Source of the DNA: Pelargonium cotyledonis
Lineage: Eukaryota; Streptophyta; Magnoliopsida; Geraniales; Geraniaceae
DNA: 64,000 bases
Direction: 5' to 3'
NCBI GenBank assembly: GCA_036897625.1
Contig: JAYMTA010000005.1
Span: 1-64,000 of the forward strand
The notes below the pieces were generated by a model. That model ran no database searches. It was not told the origin of the DNA and saw nothing but the letters and a program-made list of their open reading frames with translations. Below are positions 25,113 to 40,100 of the stretch, in pieces (position 1 is the first letter of the stretch; the number at the start of each line of letters is the position of its first letter). Position numbers and translations under genes: made by a program.

Positions 25113-28100
25113 TCAGATATCCTCACTACACTTTTTATTCTTTTTAAGGATCATAAATTTCATAACTAGGGATATAATGCACTCTTCTATTACTATTAAT
25201 TAAACGAATACTAACTTTTTAAATAGTTTAAAAGGACCCGGTTTTCGCCCAGTAATTTTGTTTAAAATCTTCCCTATTATATTTTCCCTAGCAGTATTCC
25301 TTATAAAGAACCCTCGATACAGTTAGTTAAGTAACATCCTACCTATTGTTTTTCATTCCCGATATTTTTAACTCTTGGGTTAGGTATTCCTTTTAGACAA
25401 AAAAAAGCACTTTTTTATACAGTTTGAGCGTCTATAGCTTCCAAAAAGATAGTCAGTAAAAACAAATCACCTGTTAACATGTTAGAGTAGGTACAAATAA
25501 AAAGATGAATTATGATTCCGTAATTCGACTTCTGTCTTCGGTTGAGGCTACGATAAAACAAGCTCGTAAAATCCAGTATCTCTTAAAAGAGCGCAGTAAA
25601 GACACAAGATTTTCTAATGGAAATTCCCTCTTACTGATCTCGTGAACCTTAGTATAACAATTGTAGCGTGTATGAACGTATTAGCTAGGTTTTTACTTTT
25701 AATATAAGTAGTTAAGCAAACAAAAATCCTGCGATATATTAAATTTCTATCAATATAGGCAACTCTTTAGAAGTAAATAATATTCGAAATGTTTGGTCTT
25801 AAGTTGACAACTTAAGGATGGCAAATAATAATTATAACAAAAATTTAGCACAGGGTTAATTCTATTAGTAAAACTGTAGATATAAAGGGTAGTTTTCTAA
25901 GAGATTTGTGGTATAGTATAAAGTACTTTTACCCAACTGTAGCACAGCGAGGAAATGCTTAATAGTACTGTAAATAGTTAACTTTATATTATAACTGCTA
26001 CTAGATTTGATCACTTATTTATAGTCTTAAAATTCCTCTTTCTAAGTAACTTTTCCGATAAAAAGAAAATAAAGATAGCGATTCAAGTAAAACAGGTAGT
26101 TTTTGTAAATACAGAGTTCCCCGCGGGTCCTTATCGAACAGATTTCTTTACAGCAAACCAAAAATGGCAAAGCATCTCGAAAAAGCTCACATTTCTTGAC
26201 TTTTTATAGTCCCAAAAGGAGTTTGTTTTAAAATATCCACCTTTAATAAAAACCCATTCTGGAGCCCTCTTGGATGTATAACGAGTCTTTTGAGGAGTTC
26301 CCTTTCGCTATTATATTGACCTTTTTTTTTAATCTAAATTTACAGTACCCGTACTTAGGAAAATAATAGGTCCCTCTTTTAATTATAGTTAAGTTTACTT
26401 AAGAGAATTATTAGCTAATAGTACTAAGGCCCAGGAAATCCTGTTCTGAAAGTAAGGATAAGTCTTTTCTAAACCCTCAATCTCACTTCCACAAACTAAG
26501 GGGAACGGTAATAAGAAAGCGGTTATTAAAACTTTATCAATGATAGTGCTAAATAAATGAGAAATCGAGGTTTTTATGTTAGCCTCCATAGGGATTTCTA
26601 GGATGAGTCACAAATTACTTCTGGATCTACTACAGGTCTATTAAATGGAATCCCTTACTATATTTGTCTTATTTCAATTTCGGGATTCTAAAAACTACAG
26701 TGATTAGAAAACCTATAACAAGCTGAGTATAATCGAAAAAGAGTCTGAGTTCTTTACTAGACACCCATAATAAACGCGTTTTTACTTACAAACATGTAAA
26801 GAATTCAATTAAGGGACACAAAACTCAACTCTGGGATCTTAAAAAAAGATAAGTAAGCTGCTGAGGGTTCCCATCAAAAAAAAAAAAACTAAAGCTACTT
26901 AAGCTTCTCATATTTCGAAAAAGCGCTATCTAAATAATTACCGCATTTCTATTTAAAATAAACTATTTTAAAACCTACTTTTATTTATTACACCGAACTT
27001 GGTTCATGCACGGTTTATGAACAGCTGCTACTTAAAAAAGAGCAATTAGACAGAAAGCACTCTCTATAGAGTATCCTTTTTAATGAGGGCTTCGCTACTG
27101 ACTGTAACTACTACTCCTTTACTATTAGGAAAGATATGCTTCTGATTATATTAGATATAAGTAATCAGATTTTAATAAAACTAGGAGGTGTATAACCAAA
27201 GGGAAGAGTAGAGACGCCATTATATAAGGTTTTAGTTTATCCCTTATCGTTAATTTTATAGCTAAAATATTTACCTAATCATAGTTAAGAGTCTAGATCC
27301 AAGAAAGACTACTGATTCAAACACTCTATCATGCAGCTCCGTGTTGTTGTAACCTCTTGAATGACTTCAATTATAAGAACAACTCTAAAATATTCGGTGA
27401 GGACAGTTCATCATTTGTTTTGCAGTACTTTTAAGAAATATACTAGGCAGTTCAGTTAGGAATTTTAGGGCTCGCTTAAATTAAGGAAATTCTCTAGATT
27501 ATTAATTAAATAAAGTTTTGAAAGCAAAGTTGTACTAAATTTGATGAACAAGGGTCCTACCCTAAGGGATATTACCTGTAGCTCAATTCAGTATTATTAG
27601 ATTAGTCAACTGGGGAGAATACCAGTATCATACCCCTAGAAGGAAGTTCCCTCCATCTTTTTGGTATATAGTTAAGTTTTATATAAGAAATAACTTTATG
27701 CAATTTTTAGGTTATAAATACTTATACAATCTCATTCAGTTGTTTCTAAAGTATTTGCTTTTTTGAAGGATTTATTCGCGCATTAAGATATAGAAATGGA
27801 ATGCATCCTATCGTTTTCAAGACAGGCTCGTCCAAAGGCAGTACCCCAGCGGAGGCTTATTCTTACTATCTCTAGCCCCAATTATATTGGTAGGGTCCGG
27901 TTCCTAAGACTTTCGTGGGTGCTCGAGCCTTAAAAGGTAGGCTCTTACAAGTGTACTACTATAGTAAACCCTATAGAGACTGGAATTTTCTTTATTTGCA
28001 ATTCTATGAAACTTTTCCGAGACTTAAAAGCAAGTTAGTATACCTTTCTATAAGATAATTGTTACACACCTATATTTATAATAAATGTGTAATGCCAGGA

Positions 28101-30841
28101 TATCCTATACCCCCTCTAGTCTGGGAACGCAGCGCTGAAAGCAAAGTAAGCCCTTTATCTGTGATCTCTTTGAAAGAAAACCAAAGCAATATTAAAACTC
28201 TGGAAAATTCTCCTTTGAAAAATCCTCTCACTTCAGTTAGCAAGCAGGTTTAATTACGGATTTGGGCATTATCCTAAATTGGGTGTTTCTTCGATTAAGA
28301 GCTCCCATTCTATCCCATTCTATAAAATACTCTAATAAGTTACGGTACAAGGTTCAAGCCGGCACCTGGAGGAGTCTGTTGAGTATAGAGGATTGCTTTA
28401 GTAATGAGTTTTTGAAAAATATACCAAACTCTTTTTGTAAAAAGCTGAACAAGAGTTTTTAGAAGCCTAAATTGAAATTAGTCTAAGTAATATAATTAAT
28501 AAAAATTACCTCGATTTGTATACTGCATTTGATACAATGGTAGTTTATACTAACAGGCGCTTGCATGGTTCTAGGATTTTGCTAGAAAAAAAGGCTCCTT
28601 TAGCCTATATAATAAAAGTAAGATACACTTTTTACTAGATTTGGGGCTTCTATTTGTAACACAAAGCGTTTTTTAAAAAGACTCAGAGTGGTCGTATTAT
28701 GACTATACTATAACCTATAGACAACCGGGTAACAATAGAAGCTTCTTATTTATACTTGGTAGAATGAATATAGCGAGTACTATGTGCACTAGAGTCCTAC
28801 TTAGTTTTTGTAGTATTCTCGGTCCTCTTTTTATTTAGGGTTTACCCGTATTACAAGGCATCTCTTCTTTTCAGTAGTTATCTATAAGCTTCAAAAGCAT
28901 TTAAAGATCAATACTAATACAGCAGTGAACTCGTTGTACTAAGTTTAAGGAAAGGCAACCCTTTCTATTATACTGCCCGCACTCTAAACTTAGGCTTTTA
29001 CAAAAATAAAAGAAAAAAATAACAGGAGTTGCTTATTAGAGAGAATCCTAGGATAGAGATATGCGTAGGGCGGGAAAATACAGGTTTCGCTTTTTTGTAC
29101 ACTTAATTTCAAAGTTACCCGTTTTTCTTACATACTTACTACTAAGCATACATTCGCTAAGCGGTATACATCAATGTCTTCGTGTAATAAATATAAAAGA
29201 AACCCACTTCTTTTTGCTCTTTTCAGTATATCTTTTGTAGGCATCTGAGAATTTCGATCTAGTTTATGTATTAAATATGACTTGCCCTTCTTTGTAGTAT
29301 CGGAAACTGAATATCTTTTACTTGATCTTTCCCGTATTGGAATATATCCGCTAAAAAGTGTTACTAATTGAGTCTTTCTTAGGAGTTCTGCGGCGGGGGC
29401 TCACTATAAATTGTTTCTGAAAAAAAGGTTTCACTTAAAACCCGAGGAACCCTTAACTATTGTTTTAGGTATGATATTTCTGTGTTTACATTAGGGATTT
29501 CCTTTGAGTTCTAATGAGTCAGGAATATAAGTGAGTTTTATAGAATCCTCAACTCGTAAACTTTACTGTTAGGTAGAAGTACAAGAAATTCCCTTTAATA
29601 TTAATTGATAAGCTAAACAAGAGTCCAAAATTAGACAAATCAGGTAAAGCCCTGTTTTGTTTTATAGTTTTTAGAGGAGGGGGTTATATAATCGTTACGC
29701 ACTCAGCGATTAAGTAAGATCTAAACGAAATTCTTAAAAAGTCCTTATCTTATTTAGACAAGAAAACTATTTTATAGAATTGTACAACTGCTATAAAAAG
29801 GACGCATTTTCTACTTCTACTAACGTTAGACCTCTGTAATTAGAAAAACTTTTAACGGAGATGGCGACAAGAGGATTTGTTCTCTCCTTTTTTACTTTAT
29901 CATTATTTATTTTCAATGCCCAGAATGCCCTTTGCTGAGTCTAGCATACAGGGGTTTTGTACTTAGAATATCCCGACAACGATCTATACGCAAATAACAC
30001 GGTAAGGTATTAGGATCCGCAATCACATTTAAGTACAGATTTATCATTTCAAAAGGTTTTGACTAGCTTCTACTCAGAAAAGGGAACTCTTTGGGAAAGG
30101 ATGGGATTTAGTATATAGGATCTCTCTTAAATTTGGGTAAAAAAGCTCAAGGTCACGGAGTTTCTTCTTTAGTAGGATTTCTACTTAGTGATAAGGAGGT
30201 CGTAACTATGGGGATAGATCGAATTAGATAATTAAACCAAATCTATTCCGATTTAGCTACCGTTATATATACTCAAGTATTTCCTACTTTTTGACGACTT
30301 GGGGAAAACCGATGGAACACGCGCACTTTCATTGTTCTTATCAAAACTCGATGTATCAAAAAAATTTTTATACCTATTCATTTGACAAGTATATTCTACT
30401 TATTTACCTGTATCGATAATATTCAATAGTACAGTTTGAGTATAGTTTGAAGGGCTCCTATTAAACTTAGTATCCCCAGGTACTCGGATTTCCCGAATAA
30501 GCAGTCCAATTGGTACAAAGTATTCTTTTGAAATGCACTCTTGTGTAGGTGAGGTTAACTCTTTAACTACTAAAGACAATACAGGAGTTTTTTTAAGAGT
30601 TTCGTGAGTGATTCCATATTATGAAGGTTATGAAGGATTCCCACTTATGACTCAAGCTCGTTACCCTATTTTTTACTCTGTTCGTCTTACTCAACTTATC
30701 GGGAATGCCCTCATGTTTACTATAAAAAAGTATGTATAACTTACTTGAATTCACGAGTTAAATACTTGTAAAATGCTTAAGGAAAAATTACTTTATTAAT
30801 CTTTGAAGTTTAATCTACAGCAGAAATTTTTGAGAGTCCCG

Positions 30842-30912
30842 TGAAGTATAGCCCCAGCGGTAAGTCACTGGTTCTTTAAGTAAACATTCAAAGGTTCAAG
30901 TCCAGCGACTTA
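30842..30912 (+). tRNA. trnQ-like degenerate tRNA element
   Basis: The plus strand reads GAAGTATAGCCCCAGCGGTAA and later CATTCAAAGGTTCAAGTCC, following the trnQ layout. The anticodon loop is TCTTTAA (anticodon UUU, C at position 33). The anticodon stem and acceptor pairing are weak. It has no copy of the AT-rich upstream element that I can see. Probably a decayed tRNA. Confidence 0.5.
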
Positions 30913-32705
30913 TAAAAAGGATTCTCTTAGTAGAACTTTTCAGTAATCTAAAAGGATGATAAAAAAACCAGCCTTAATGCTTATTGTTTTTCTTTATAGC
31001 AAGTATAGAAAGTCATTTACTTTTAACAAGTGAGTAAAGCCCTCAAAGAAAGAGTACCGCATTAAAAACCTAATTCAATAAACCTACCTTTGAAAGACTT
31101 GCGCCGAGCTCTGTGCTAAAGGCATAACAAGCTGTAATACGAAAACATTAGAATACAAACAACGTTATGTGAATAAAAGGAAGTCAAAAAGGTATACCCT
31201 GCACGCGTGGCTCAACCCGGGATTCTATAACCTCAAATCCTTTAAAACTTGTAGGAAAAAAGAGCGGGAATGAGTACATGTGGGTTGGAAAAGGAAAGAC
31301 ATTTTTATAAGTAAAAGGCTTTGTGTCCTGTTATACTGGATTAAGGTTTTATTAACCATTTTGCATCTAGAAACCCTTTAAGGAGTAAGGATAACAAATA
31401 AATTAAGGAAAGTGAAGTATTAATACAATTCTTTCGTTTAACAACCTTTGCAGGTTTTTTCTATTTGTTTTAAGTTTAAATCTCAACCTTAAAAACCCTC
31501 AGAAACTTAAGTTACACAAATGAAATCGGGATTTCTCTTACTTTTGTGAAAGAGTGCCTTTATATCTATAATATTTAAAGAAATAAGCACTAAGTCAGGA
31601 TTCCAACTATATTTAAAGGGAGTTACTTGTCACCAAACTTCCAAGACTTCTTCGGCTTCCCTTTGAAAGTAGTCCAGTTTAGTAAAAGTAAAAGGGGGAT
31701 AAGATCTTTGACATTGTTCTTAACTTGGATTTCCGGTATTAAAACTACTTCTAAACTTAGAGTATAGTAAAGGCCTTTGGCGAGATCAAACAATCAAAGT
31801 AATGAATAGAGGAATTGCCAAGGGTTCTCAAAAAGAGGAGTCCTTGAGGGTTTTTGAACCTACGCAACTTATATTGTAGTATATAAACACAGAAATTACT
31901 TTTCGACTACCCGAAATTTCTAATGAACAGGGAACCCTTCTAATAGATATAATCTTCTAAAAGTACTTTTATTGGTTCTTACTTTATATATAATTTTTTG
32001 ATACCTTTTTTTAACAAATAGTCACTCGCTAACTTAAGAGCGGGAGTTCTGGCACTTTTTAGTACCTTACTGAATTGTAGATGTAGTTAGGTGTCCGCGT
32101 TTTGTGAGATCCGCGAATTAGTATACCTCGTAAAGTGTTTTTTGTACATCCGACCCTTACCTTAAAAGACTATATTAAGATTAAGGAATCTTCTCACGAG
32201 TTGAGTCGCTTAAAACTAAGAAGAGATACCCGTATAATCTGAAGGAGTTCCTTTTGCCAAGGCATTCTTTGTTTGGTAAGCGCTAGAACCACTTGTTGGG
32301 ATACCCTATAGATAGATGAATGTCTAATGGTTAGTGTATAAAGATTGAGTATTCCCTCCTGCCATTTATAAGTAAGTCATTATTAAAGGATTTTGCTTTT
32401 GTATAGGAGCTGTAAAAGCGCATCCGTATTAGTAGCATATAAAGGTTAAATAAGGATACTGGCTACTAAGTCCTTGGTAAGAAAGTAGATCAGCGGTAGT
32501 TTTTACTTTAGGTTAATTCTTTACAAACATTAATATATAAAGAGAGAAGACTTCCATCTATAGTTAGCTCGACAAAGTATTCCTTAACTCTAAGACTTTT
32601 TGAGTGTAGTCTAATTAACACAAGTCTTAGAAGTAGAAAGCCGTAGGTTCAAAACCTCTGAAACGAGAGTTCGGGACTTCTAGATATGAGCTTCTTCGTC
32701 AAGTT

Positions 32706-32778
32706 GAGACCTACAAAAGTAGATGGACACGCTTTTGAGTGTATCCTTCTAAGGTCGTAGGTTCGAGTCGACTCATGA
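32706..32778 (+). tRNA. Possible trnR-like element
   Basis: GATGGACACGC, then CCTTCTAAGG in the anticodon position, then GGTCGTAGGTTCGAGTC resemble a tRNA with a UCU anticodon. The acceptor arm is not evident. Weak evidence; likely a fossil. Confidence 0.3.
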
Positions 32779-33999
32779 TATTAAATTACTCAAAATACCG
32801 TAAACTCATGTCGTTTAAATATATGTTTCCCAAAAAGTTAGTCTAATAAGAAATTCCTAACTAGTAACATCTGTTCGCATACTTCTTTATTAATAGCCAG
32901 AGTATAGAGTTTGTTCGTGGATCGCCTACAACTTCTCCTTTCACGAGCTATAGCTTTCGAAATAAGGAATCGTAACCTTCTTTGAGTCTCGTATAACCAA
33001 AGAGTTCGTAAACCCCTAGAAGCACATTGATTAGCCCACCAATTATCTTTCTTTAATATAAAAGCATATAAGCCCTCAAAAGTATAAAGCTACCGTCCAG
33101 TTGCAATAGCACAATATTGTAATGTCTGCTTAATTAAAAAAGAGCCAGGAATTTGTAAGTAATACCAATCTCATTAAAAAGGATACTTATAAAAACGGGT
33201 TTCCCTTCAAAGAGGAGATAGAGCCAAAACATAATTGACATAAATACAAGAGTGAAAATCCAGAGCTTCTCAAAAAGGGGTTTCTTTAGATTAGGTCCGA
33301 AAAAGTCTTGTTGTTTGGTTTAAATCTTACGAGTCCCGGTGAGGGATAAAGAGAATTCCTAACTATCATAAGAAGTCGCAAGGGATTTTATTTTATATGT
33401 TCTGCTTGTTTTAGAGTATCTGGGTAAATATAGACTTAAAGGGAGCTCAAAAGTATATGAATAATGAACTTTATTAAGGTCTTTTTCGTTAAGGAGATAT
33501 GGATCTGATTCACTGGATTAAATTTGGTTCTGTATAAAAATAAGGATTCTAATTTAATTCAAAAACTTTTATCTTACCAAGGAACAATAAAACTTGTACG
33601 ACAAGAGTGTCTCCGCTTAGTATTACAAGAAAACGTTAACCGAATAAATTAAATTTCCAAAAAGTAGCTAACCACAGGATCAAGTATATCTATTACATGA
33701 AAGACAAAAGTACAAATTTTCTTTATAAATCTGTGAACTTATTTAATTAAGGGTCTAAGCTAAGTCTTGTTACTCGATCTAGTATATATAATGGCAGGGC
33801 GGGTAAATCTTTTATAAAGTTCAATTCTTTATTCTAGCTTTCTCTGTAGCTAAAGTAAGAACTTCTGTGCTCCTGGATAATATGCGGGTCCTCTTAAATT
33901 TCAGATACTGTTTTGGAAAGATTTCTAGTATAAGTTATAGGCCTCGCAAGTAAGGGGGTATTCCCTATTTATAAGACTTTCCTTAGGTCTTAGCCAGTT

Positions 34000-34149
34000 A
34001 AAAGGGAGTCTTAAGAGTAGTATACATAAGATAGAAGTTATAACTATGTGAAGATTAAGAGAGCTCCTACCAAGTTTCATATGAGTAAGATGCGGAGTAC
34101 ATTTATAATAGCAGCTCATAAGACTAGGATAGCTAGAGGTATAGTATAG
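34000..34149 (+). repeat. Lys/Arg/Ala-rich open segment
   Basis: A plus-strand frame ending at 34149 contains KIKRAPTKFHMSKMRST and IIAAHKTRIARGIV. A-H-K-T-R-I-A-R-G-I closely echoes the member at 1241-1515. No start codon with mitochondrial context and no recognised family. Confidence 0.5.
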
Positions 34150-37100
34150 AAAAAAAGAAAGTTATGTACAAAAATAAGAAAGGTCCTGGTAGTAGACCAT
34201 ATGAAACAAGGGATTACAAAAAGAGGTCTAAATTAAGTCATAAGAATTTTGGTATTTTCAAAATGAAGTTTTGGTTAAGGTATTCAAGTTCTATCTAAGA
34301 TACTACAAAGCCTTCCCTCCCTTCGCTGCGCTACAGTCAGGTATAACACTTATCTATGTACAATAAGGCTCTTTCTTCTCCATAGTGATGTTACAAAGAA
34401 TAAAATAGGAATACCCTGCTTTTGTAGATATAGAAGAAATTCAAAGTTTTAATTACTACAAATGCATACGTAAGATAAGTAAACTAAGGTTAATATATCC
34501 TAAAAATTCTTTTTTACCAATATCCGGGGGTCCCAGTGAAGGATAAGCCTTTTATTACACCAAGAAGTCTTGTTTAAAGTAGTAATTTCGTCTTTATTTT
34601 CTATGGTCTTGTAAGCTTTGGTTCACTAGATTAAAAATGGAGCTATAGATCCCACTATCCTGGTTTTACTTTAGAATTGAATCCTTCTTTTTTAAGCCCC
34701 TACTTTTGTGCAAATCGCTCGCTAGTTTAGTACAAGGTTGACCTTAGAGATAAGTTATGAAATATCTATAAGCCTGAAGTGTTATCATTATTGTATATCT
34801 GTTTAATAAGCCCCTGACGTAAAAGGTAGATAAATGGGACTTATTCTAAAGGGGAGTTAGAGACAAAGAGTTAGGTAACGTAGACGCTGCTTAATCCGAA
34901 TAGCCGGCTCTCGGGGGTACTACTAAATAAGAAAGCTAGCAACCGAGAAAACCCCCTCGCTTTGAACAGGATCTAGTGAAAAAAGTTTACAAATGAAGGC
35001 CCTAATTAGATATTAGATCACCCCATATTATGCTATTCTATTGAAGTTCAGAACTTTCTTTAAAGTCTTGTTGGATCAGTAACTAAACAAGCGTTATAAT
35101 GCACTAAATCCGGCATACAAAAAAGGCTCTTCTAAATCATGGATGATAAATTTGACTTTACTTAACTAGAACTAGCTTTTCGACTATAGTTAAGATGCTT
35201 TTTTTTACAAAGGCGCAAAGCTCCGCAATTTACTAACTAAGATTTGCTAGACGGCAAAAAATTAAAGGCTCCCATTTAATTAGTGTGAGAGAATCCCAAA
35301 TTGTTTTACTATACCTATACGGTATGGGATCCGTTTATTTACTAAAGTTCTAGCGTAGCCAGCAGGCGATTAAGATAAGAGCTTCTTCCCAAACTTATGT
35401 GAAGTAATATATGGACTGTTCCAAGGATATTCTGCTGACGACTTAGTTATAAAAAATGGATAGCTATGAAAAAATTACTAATACCAATAAGGTATAAAAC
35501 CTGAGGTACATATAATATTTAAGTCAAAGCTCTCTTACTGAATACAATATCAACACTTTACTCTTTTTAGAAAAACGAAACTATGAAGTTCTACAACAAG
35601 TTTATATACTACTTAATTTATTCTACCTCTGAAATAAAAACCTTGTTTTATACTTTTAAAAGAAGTATTCTTCTAAAAAGGAAAAGTTACTCTATTACCT
35701 AGATTTCTCTTTTTCTGACTCCCCCTGGACTCTTTTGAGCCCCTCTTAATTTTATTTTTAACTTCATTAAATTCGAAAGAATCTAGAAAAGGAGTTGCAG
35801 GCGCTTAGAAATTAATTAAGTTTTAGGAATTTCTAATTTTGTGTTTTGGGAGCCCACAATAGTCTAGACGAAAAAGCATTAAATCTTCCTATTATTTACG
35901 GCTTTCTCTCTATTTTCTGTCTCTTTTTTCCTATATAATAAGGTAATCAAAAACACCGATTTCTACGAGGGAAACTTACTATATAATGATATAAATAAGT
36001 CTGAAATTGTAATAGCTTTTTGGATTGCTACCCATAAAACACAGGATTTACGTGTACCCAGCTAGGCCCAAGGGTTCTTGGTACTTCCTAAGAAAGGTCT
36101 ACCCCGGAGTTCTGTGAAGGTTTCCATTCATCAATTTATAAGTTTTGCTCGTGTTTTAGCCTTACTAAAAGGTGTAATATTTATTTAGAATAGTCCTATT
36201 TAAGGGTATCTAAGTTATGTTACTCGTCTCGGTAGTCAATCTAATCTAGCTAATTTAAGAGTAGGCGTTTTTCTTTCTTTATAGTCCAGATGTGGCTAGG
36301 AAGAGCCTCGTTTTCTTAGATCCGCAAAGTGCACTTTATATAATCTAGACTTAAGAAACGGAGAGCATCCAGTAACAAAAAGCCCGCATGTAAACCCAGA
36401 GCTAAAGTTTCTAGTTTTTGAACTTCGGAGAATGCTTTAGATTAGTAAACAGAGAACTCTTTTTAGTATAATGTGATCGTTAGGATTAAACTTTAATCAC
36501 TCCACTCATAAAACAATGAAAGGGTTAGCTACATGTTTTTGATTGAGGCAAGATAAATAAAAACCCTTAACTTGCGTACTTCTCAGTTTACTATATTAAA
36601 AGATTTTCTATATTTAATCTTGTTAGAAAGCTAGTTAAGGTATAGGTCTAATTTTTGGAATTATTGGCAGCAAAGAAGTTAAATTAAGACTTAGTATGGC
36701 AACCCTCATATAGATTTTTAACTAAGCGGATAGGGTGTCATTTACACTATAAGTTTTCCTTTGGATAAAAGTACTTGCTTAAGTATAGCTTTTTGGATAC
36801 TTGCTTTAAATGTTATGTTTGTAATATAATAAATAGATTTTATTAAGAGTTAGATAGTATTTACCCTATTCAGAGTTACTTTTAAGTTTGAGTCTGGATC
36901 CTCCTTAATAAAATAAATATAAGGTGGTAAGTTTAGCTAAAGTCTTCAATATTCTAATTGAGAGGCTTTCTTTTTAAATGAAAGTGAGGTTATTGCTGCT
37001 TTAGAAGCCCTTTATAAATATCCAACAAGAAGAAATACAAACTAAAGGTTCCCGTACTACAAAAAGGAGAGCTTATTAAGGAAAACCAACTCCCCGGAAA

Positions 37101-40100
37101 AATGTACTCTTAGATATAATATATAGCATATAGCAAGAACTTTTACCTTTTCTCTAGTTCAGGCTTATTTCTTCGTTTGTTTTTTCTAAGGTTAAGTCTG
37201 AGATTCTAGTTTTGTCTTACTTTTATGGGTACGTGTATACGTAGGTAGAGTAGATCTTTAGTCTAGGAGGTTCTTGTTAAAAAGGATAACTTAAAATAGT
37301 AACGGGCGTTGAAGTCAACTTTGTAATTTGTGGAGAATAACAAGAATGCAAAAAGGTGTCTGTAACGGTCGACAGCTAAGAGGACGAGATAACATGATTC
37401 TATCCCTGATTTTGAAAATCAATCTAAAGTAATTATTACTAGACAGCTAAGTCAGGCTTAGGCGCACGCTTTTTATAGGTTCAAGTGCACTTTATAAACT
37501 GCAGCAAGATTGAAATTCTTTCTCTTTCATGAATCAAGAAGACTCTCTCATATTCAGAGTAGCACTACGACGCGGGGCCCTAAGATTAAAAAGAGCTATT
37601 CGCGTTGTGCTTGTTTAGAGATTTGGGATCTTCCAAGGCAGTTGTTTTAACATAATACTTAAGCGCAGTATGGGACCCGTTTGAAACACAGCTCTTTTGT
37701 CGACTAAATCCCAAGGACACCTAAAAAGACTTGATTCTTATAATCTGAAGTCGCTTAGTTATTGAAACGTATAATGACACGCACTGCTACACCCGATCCC
37801 TATGGACCTTTTGCCCGGTCCTTTATCCAAAATAGGGAATTTGTCTTATAAAAATTAGCCAAGCTATGATAAAATCCTTTAAAGACTTCTTTATTACTTA
37901 TATATTACATACTTTTTTTTTTCTAATAGAGGTTGCATTTATACAATAGGACGCAATTTAGAGAAAGTCCTTACAATTATGGATAATTTTACAGTCAAGT
38001 GTAAATTACTTTACAAGTTATAGTTTTTATACTTACAATACTAACAAAAACAACACCCTAGTCATTTTCACCAACACGGGCTACAAAAAAGGGATACGGC
38101 AGTTATTTGCACTTACCTAAGGCTCTCCTCTTTTATATACCTATACTCAATTAGCTTGCAACTGGTATGGATCCAGCTGTCCTCTAACTCTATTTTTACG
38201 GGGTTAAGTGATCCAGACTAGAAATTACTATAAGAATACTTTGAGAATTACTTAAAGGAAAGGGACACCCTATTAAATACGTATAGAAACTAATAAAATT
38301 AGATGTCATAGCAAAAGTGGATATCCTTAACAACACCTTTGAAAAGACAAACGGAAAAGCCGGTATTATTCATAAAAAGACTTAGTAATTGTCATTAATC
38401 TACTATATTCTATTTGTTAACCTCTTTTTAGTATAGGATTATAGCTCCCTTGTTTTTGTGTTCTGGTAGGGAATGCCTCCGCTACTTACGCCAACTTGAT
38501 TTCTTCTTTTCGGTTATTATAAAGAAAGGATAGAATTTAGACAATATTGTTTAAGAGGGATTCCTTGTTAATAAGGACGTTTTTAGAATTATAAACCACT
38601 CAAGCCAGTAAAAAAGAGCCTATTATAAGTATAGGTTTAAAAGTGAACCTTTAAAGGCATCTTGCATAACGCTGTTTTAATTTAAATTCTTGTGTATCAA
38701 GATGAGAAAATATAAATATTAAACGAGATCCCCGAAGGTCATAAAAACAGAAAAAGTCTCAATGCATACTATAGCTTTTTTGTTACTAATTTCATATAAG
38801 GACAATACCAATCTACCCATATTGAGCTTATGTTTTTACTGTGGACTCTCCTAATGGATTAGGAAATGAGACAAAGGCAATAATACTAAATAACAAGGAA
38901 AGACTTTCTTAACCGGCTTCCAATCTTCCTATACCGGGGTACGTACTCAAACTTTTCTAAAGAAGGGTGCCTTAAAATCTTAAATGTACAAAAAACCCTT
39001 AAAAAGGGACCTTGAAAGCCTGTTAAACGAAATTCTTTATGCAAACGTGGGCACTTTCCAAAATCTTTTTGTGATATAAAATTTGTTTCTAGTAGAAGAT
39101 ATAAAGGATGCCTTATTCCTCTAGTTTTCTTGTTGCTTTATAGTACTGGCATACCTAAAAGCGTTTATTCTCCTATTCCTCAGCTCTTAGTCTACTTAGA
39201 AATTCTAATAATGCGGGAATCTATAAAATAGAAAACGGGTACTTTATTTATATCTTCTAACACAGGTTAGTATCTCGCTGTTCCTATCTCTACTCTACTT
39301 TTAACACGGTGTTGAATTCTTTAACTTAAACTTGTTTTAGCGATCCCCTTGGAAATCCTGAGCTGAGTTAAGTAAAAGGATCCTCCAGTTCTTTCTAGAC
39401 AAACAATATGTTATACTTTCTTTTTATGTAAATGAAAATGTATTGAATCTTATTCGACTTTTTAGTAAGTAATATGGGAGATTAAAGTGTGTTGGAGAAC
39501 AAGTGCCTAACAGGAACCTGGGATATCCTGATTATGCAGGATTTTTAGTAAAAAAAGAATTCCTTATATCTTTCTGGATCTCCCTTTCATTGACTAAAGT
39601 TTCTCGGGTAAGTGAGGAAAGTAGACTAAGCGTACTCACTACGAAAGATAAGCGATGCTATAAATAAGTAGTCTTGTAAGGATTTCATATTTGTTAAATT
39701 TTCTAATACTTAAAAATCCGAATGCTATACCAATTGAGCTTGAGCTATACATCCGGTAAGGTTTTTTATCTCTGAGTAGGGTTCTTTAGAACTCTTGTAA
39801 TAAGGTAAGAGGTGGAACTATAAAGGAAGTGAATCCGCTTTATTTAATATACCTTAGGACTCTTCTGTTCTACCAAGCACTTTGACTTTTAAGAAGTAGA
39901 TTAGTAAACTTCGATGAGTTTTGAGCCATTACATTATAAATTTTTTTTTTAAAAGCTCGGTTTACTTAGAAACTTGAAGAATAAATAGAAATAGGGAACC
40001 CTTAAACTGGAAGCAAAGTAGTGCTCTTGAACCTCTAACTTCCTTTTTATTTCCGAAATAATATGTATATTATCTATAGGGATTTGTATCCTTCTTTCCT

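Noticed and set aside
37370-37500. Possible trnS-UGA-like element (TTTTGAAAATCA loop)
   Set aside because: Only a palindromic anticodon-like arm and a loose T-arm; no acceptor or D-arm.
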